Below are positions 63,093 to 64,000 of a stretch of 64,000 nt of DNA, in pieces. Source of the DNA: Conexibacter sp. CPCC 206217 (GTDB taxonomy: Bacteria; Actinomycetota; Thermoleophilia; Solirubrobacterales; Solirubrobacteraceae); assembly GCF_030646165.1 (NCBI RefSeq), contig NZ_JAUTDO010000007.1:310001-374000 (forward strand). Direction: 5' to 3'. Every line of letters starts with the position of its first letter. Position 1 is the stretch's first letter. Both the position numbers and the translations under genes were made by a program. The notes under the pieces were generated by a model, which saw nothing but the letters and a program-made list of their open reading frames with translations, made no database searches and was not told where the DNA came from.

Positions 63093-63968
63093 CTAGCTGA
63101 GCAGCACGCCGGCCGACAGCAGCACGCAGAAGATCAGCTCCAGCATGCCCGTTCTCGCCAGCGCTCTGTTGAGCGACGGCCCGTCGGTGCGGTTCTTCAC
63201 GAGCCTGACCGCCGGCGCCGCCAGCGGGATGCTCAACAGCGGCAGCAGCACCCACGGCGAGAGCGGACCGAAGATCCACGTGATCGGCGTCAGCACGTAC
63301 GCGCCGTAGACCATCGCCGCGTACAGCACGCGCGTGCGCTCGCGCCCGAGTCGCACCGCGAGCGTCTTCTTGCCCGCCCTGCGGTCGGTGTCGGTGTCGC
63401 GGTAGTTGTTGACGACCAGCACCGCGGACGCGAGCAGGCCGACCGGGACCGCCAGCGCGAACGCCTCCCACTCGAGCGTCTCGGTCTGCACGAAGTAGGA
63501 GCCGGCGACCGCGACGATCCCGAAGAAGAGGAAGACGAACAGCTCGCCGAGGCCGTCGTAGCCGTACGGGCGCGGGCCGCCGGTGTAGAGCACGCCGGCG
63601 ACGATCGAGGCGATCCCGACCAGCAGCAGCTGCCAGCCGGCGACGGCGACGAGGTAGGCGCCGCACGCGACGGCGAGCGCGAACGTGACGTAGGTCGCGA
63701 TCAGCACCTGGCGCGGCGGGACGAGGCCGCCGGCGGTCACGCGGACCGGGCCGAGGCGGTCCTCGGTGTCCGCGCCGCGGCGCGCGTCGGAGTAGTCGTT
63801 CGAGAGATTCGCCCCGACCTGGATGAAGAGCGCACCGAGCACCGCCGCGACGAACCGCAGCGGGTGGAAGACGTCCTCGACGCCGGCCAGCGCCGTGCCG
63901 ACGAGGACCGGCGCGAGCCCGACCGGAAGCGTCCGCAGACGCGCTGCCATCAACCAGATGCGGATCAC
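63093..63968 (-). CDS. menA: 1,4-dihydroxy-2-naphthoate polyprenyltransferase
   Basis: Attaches the isoprenoid tail to make demethylmenaquinone. 291 residues with eight or nine membrane helices of the UbiA family. Motif 1 is GANLSNDYSDARRGADT (metal-binding N-x-x-x-D) and motif 2 is VVNNYRDTDTDRRAGKKTL. GTG start at 63968; an ATG at 63950 (MAARLRTLPVGL) is equally possible. menC lies 23 bp downstream, so the two form an operon that likely begins beyond or at the right edge. Confidence 0.94.
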   Translation of the reverse strand: MIRIWLMAARLRTLPVGLAPVLVGTALAGVEDVFHPLRFVAAVLGALFIQVGANLSNDYSDARRGADTEDRLGPVRVTAGGLVPPRQVLIATYVTFALAVACGAYLVAVAGWQLLLVGIASIVAGVLYTGGPRPYGYDGLGELFVFLFFGIVAVAGSYFVQTETLEWEAFALAVPVGLLASAVLVVNNYRDTDTDRRAGKKTLAVRLGRERTRVLYAAMVYGAYVLTPITWIFGPLSPWVLLPLLSIPLAAPAVRLVKNRTDGPSLNRALARTGMLELIFCVLLSAGVLLS

Positions 63969-64000
63969 GGGCGGCGGGGGAATCTGGAGAAGTCGGGCTG

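Overview
The window is chromosomal DNA of very high GC content, with genes packed on both strands. Gene content and layout point to an actinobacterium. The order infC, rpmI, rplT, tsnR-like methyltransferase, pheS, pheT, argC, argJ, argB, argD, argG follows the classic actinobacterial arrangement. The style of the proteins (Ala/Arg-rich tails, MMPL transporters, GC-only palindromes) and heavy use of the arginine codon AGA suggest the class Thermoleophilia, order Solirubrobacterales (Conexibacter-like). That placement is inference from memory, not a search result. I saw no tRNA or rRNA gene, insertion sequence, prophage or CRISPR array. No gene-free stretch exceeds about 250 bp.

Layout. 1-485: start of an MMPL transporter that leaves the window. 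665-5551: thrS, infC with a repetitive tail, a GH3 protein inserted ahead of rpmI, rplT, then an intrinsic terminator. 5595-16181: rRNA methyltransferase, pheST, argCJBD, a lone response regulator where argF-argR would be expected, and argG. 16218-20869: a 56-residue membrane protein, a 985-residue coiled-coil protein and an esterase. 20904-27892: dnaE, nfo (reverse), gltX, and an HD/HDOD-LuxR fusion behind a FliA-like promoter. 27948-33119: VanZ-like protein, Rrf2 regulator, a degenerate CCA-adding-enzyme relative, rsgA, adenosine deaminase, a PQ-loop protein and a HAD phosphatase. 33146-36796: cysK, cysE, a dolichol-phosphate-mannose-synthase-like glycosyltransferase and a polysaccharide deacetylase. 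36888-43732: pcrA/uvrD, folD, a membrane protein and gatCAB. 43741-49631: M20 peptidase, two small membrane proteins, ilvB, ilvN and menF. 49678-54536: RDD protein, a small hypothetical gene, a DtxR-type operator and efeUOB. 54544-63968: an exported protein, a gene relic, menD, menH, a ScyD-like protein, an MMPL transporter, menC and menA.

How the genes work together. Translation dominates: three aminoacyl-tRNA synthetases, GatCAB (which repairs misacylated Glu-tRNA made by GltX), IF-3, L35, L20, RsgA and an rRNA methyltransferase. Arginine, cysteine and branched-chain amino acid synthesis follow. Five genes of the classical menaquinone pathway (menF, menD, menH, menC, menA) are scattered through the last 16 kb. 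EfeUOB forms an iron-uptake operon with an iron-responsive operator.

The strongest general signal is regulatory. About 20 genes, most of them first in their operon, have a TAnnnT-type -10 element only 6-10 nt before the start codon and no Shine-Dalgarno sequence. This implies widespread leaderless transcription. The most unusual proteins are the apparently dead CCA-adding-enzyme paralogue, the HD/HDOD-LuxR fusion and the 18-residue-repeat coiled-coil protein. Perfect inverted repeats sit at the starts of both MMPL genes.
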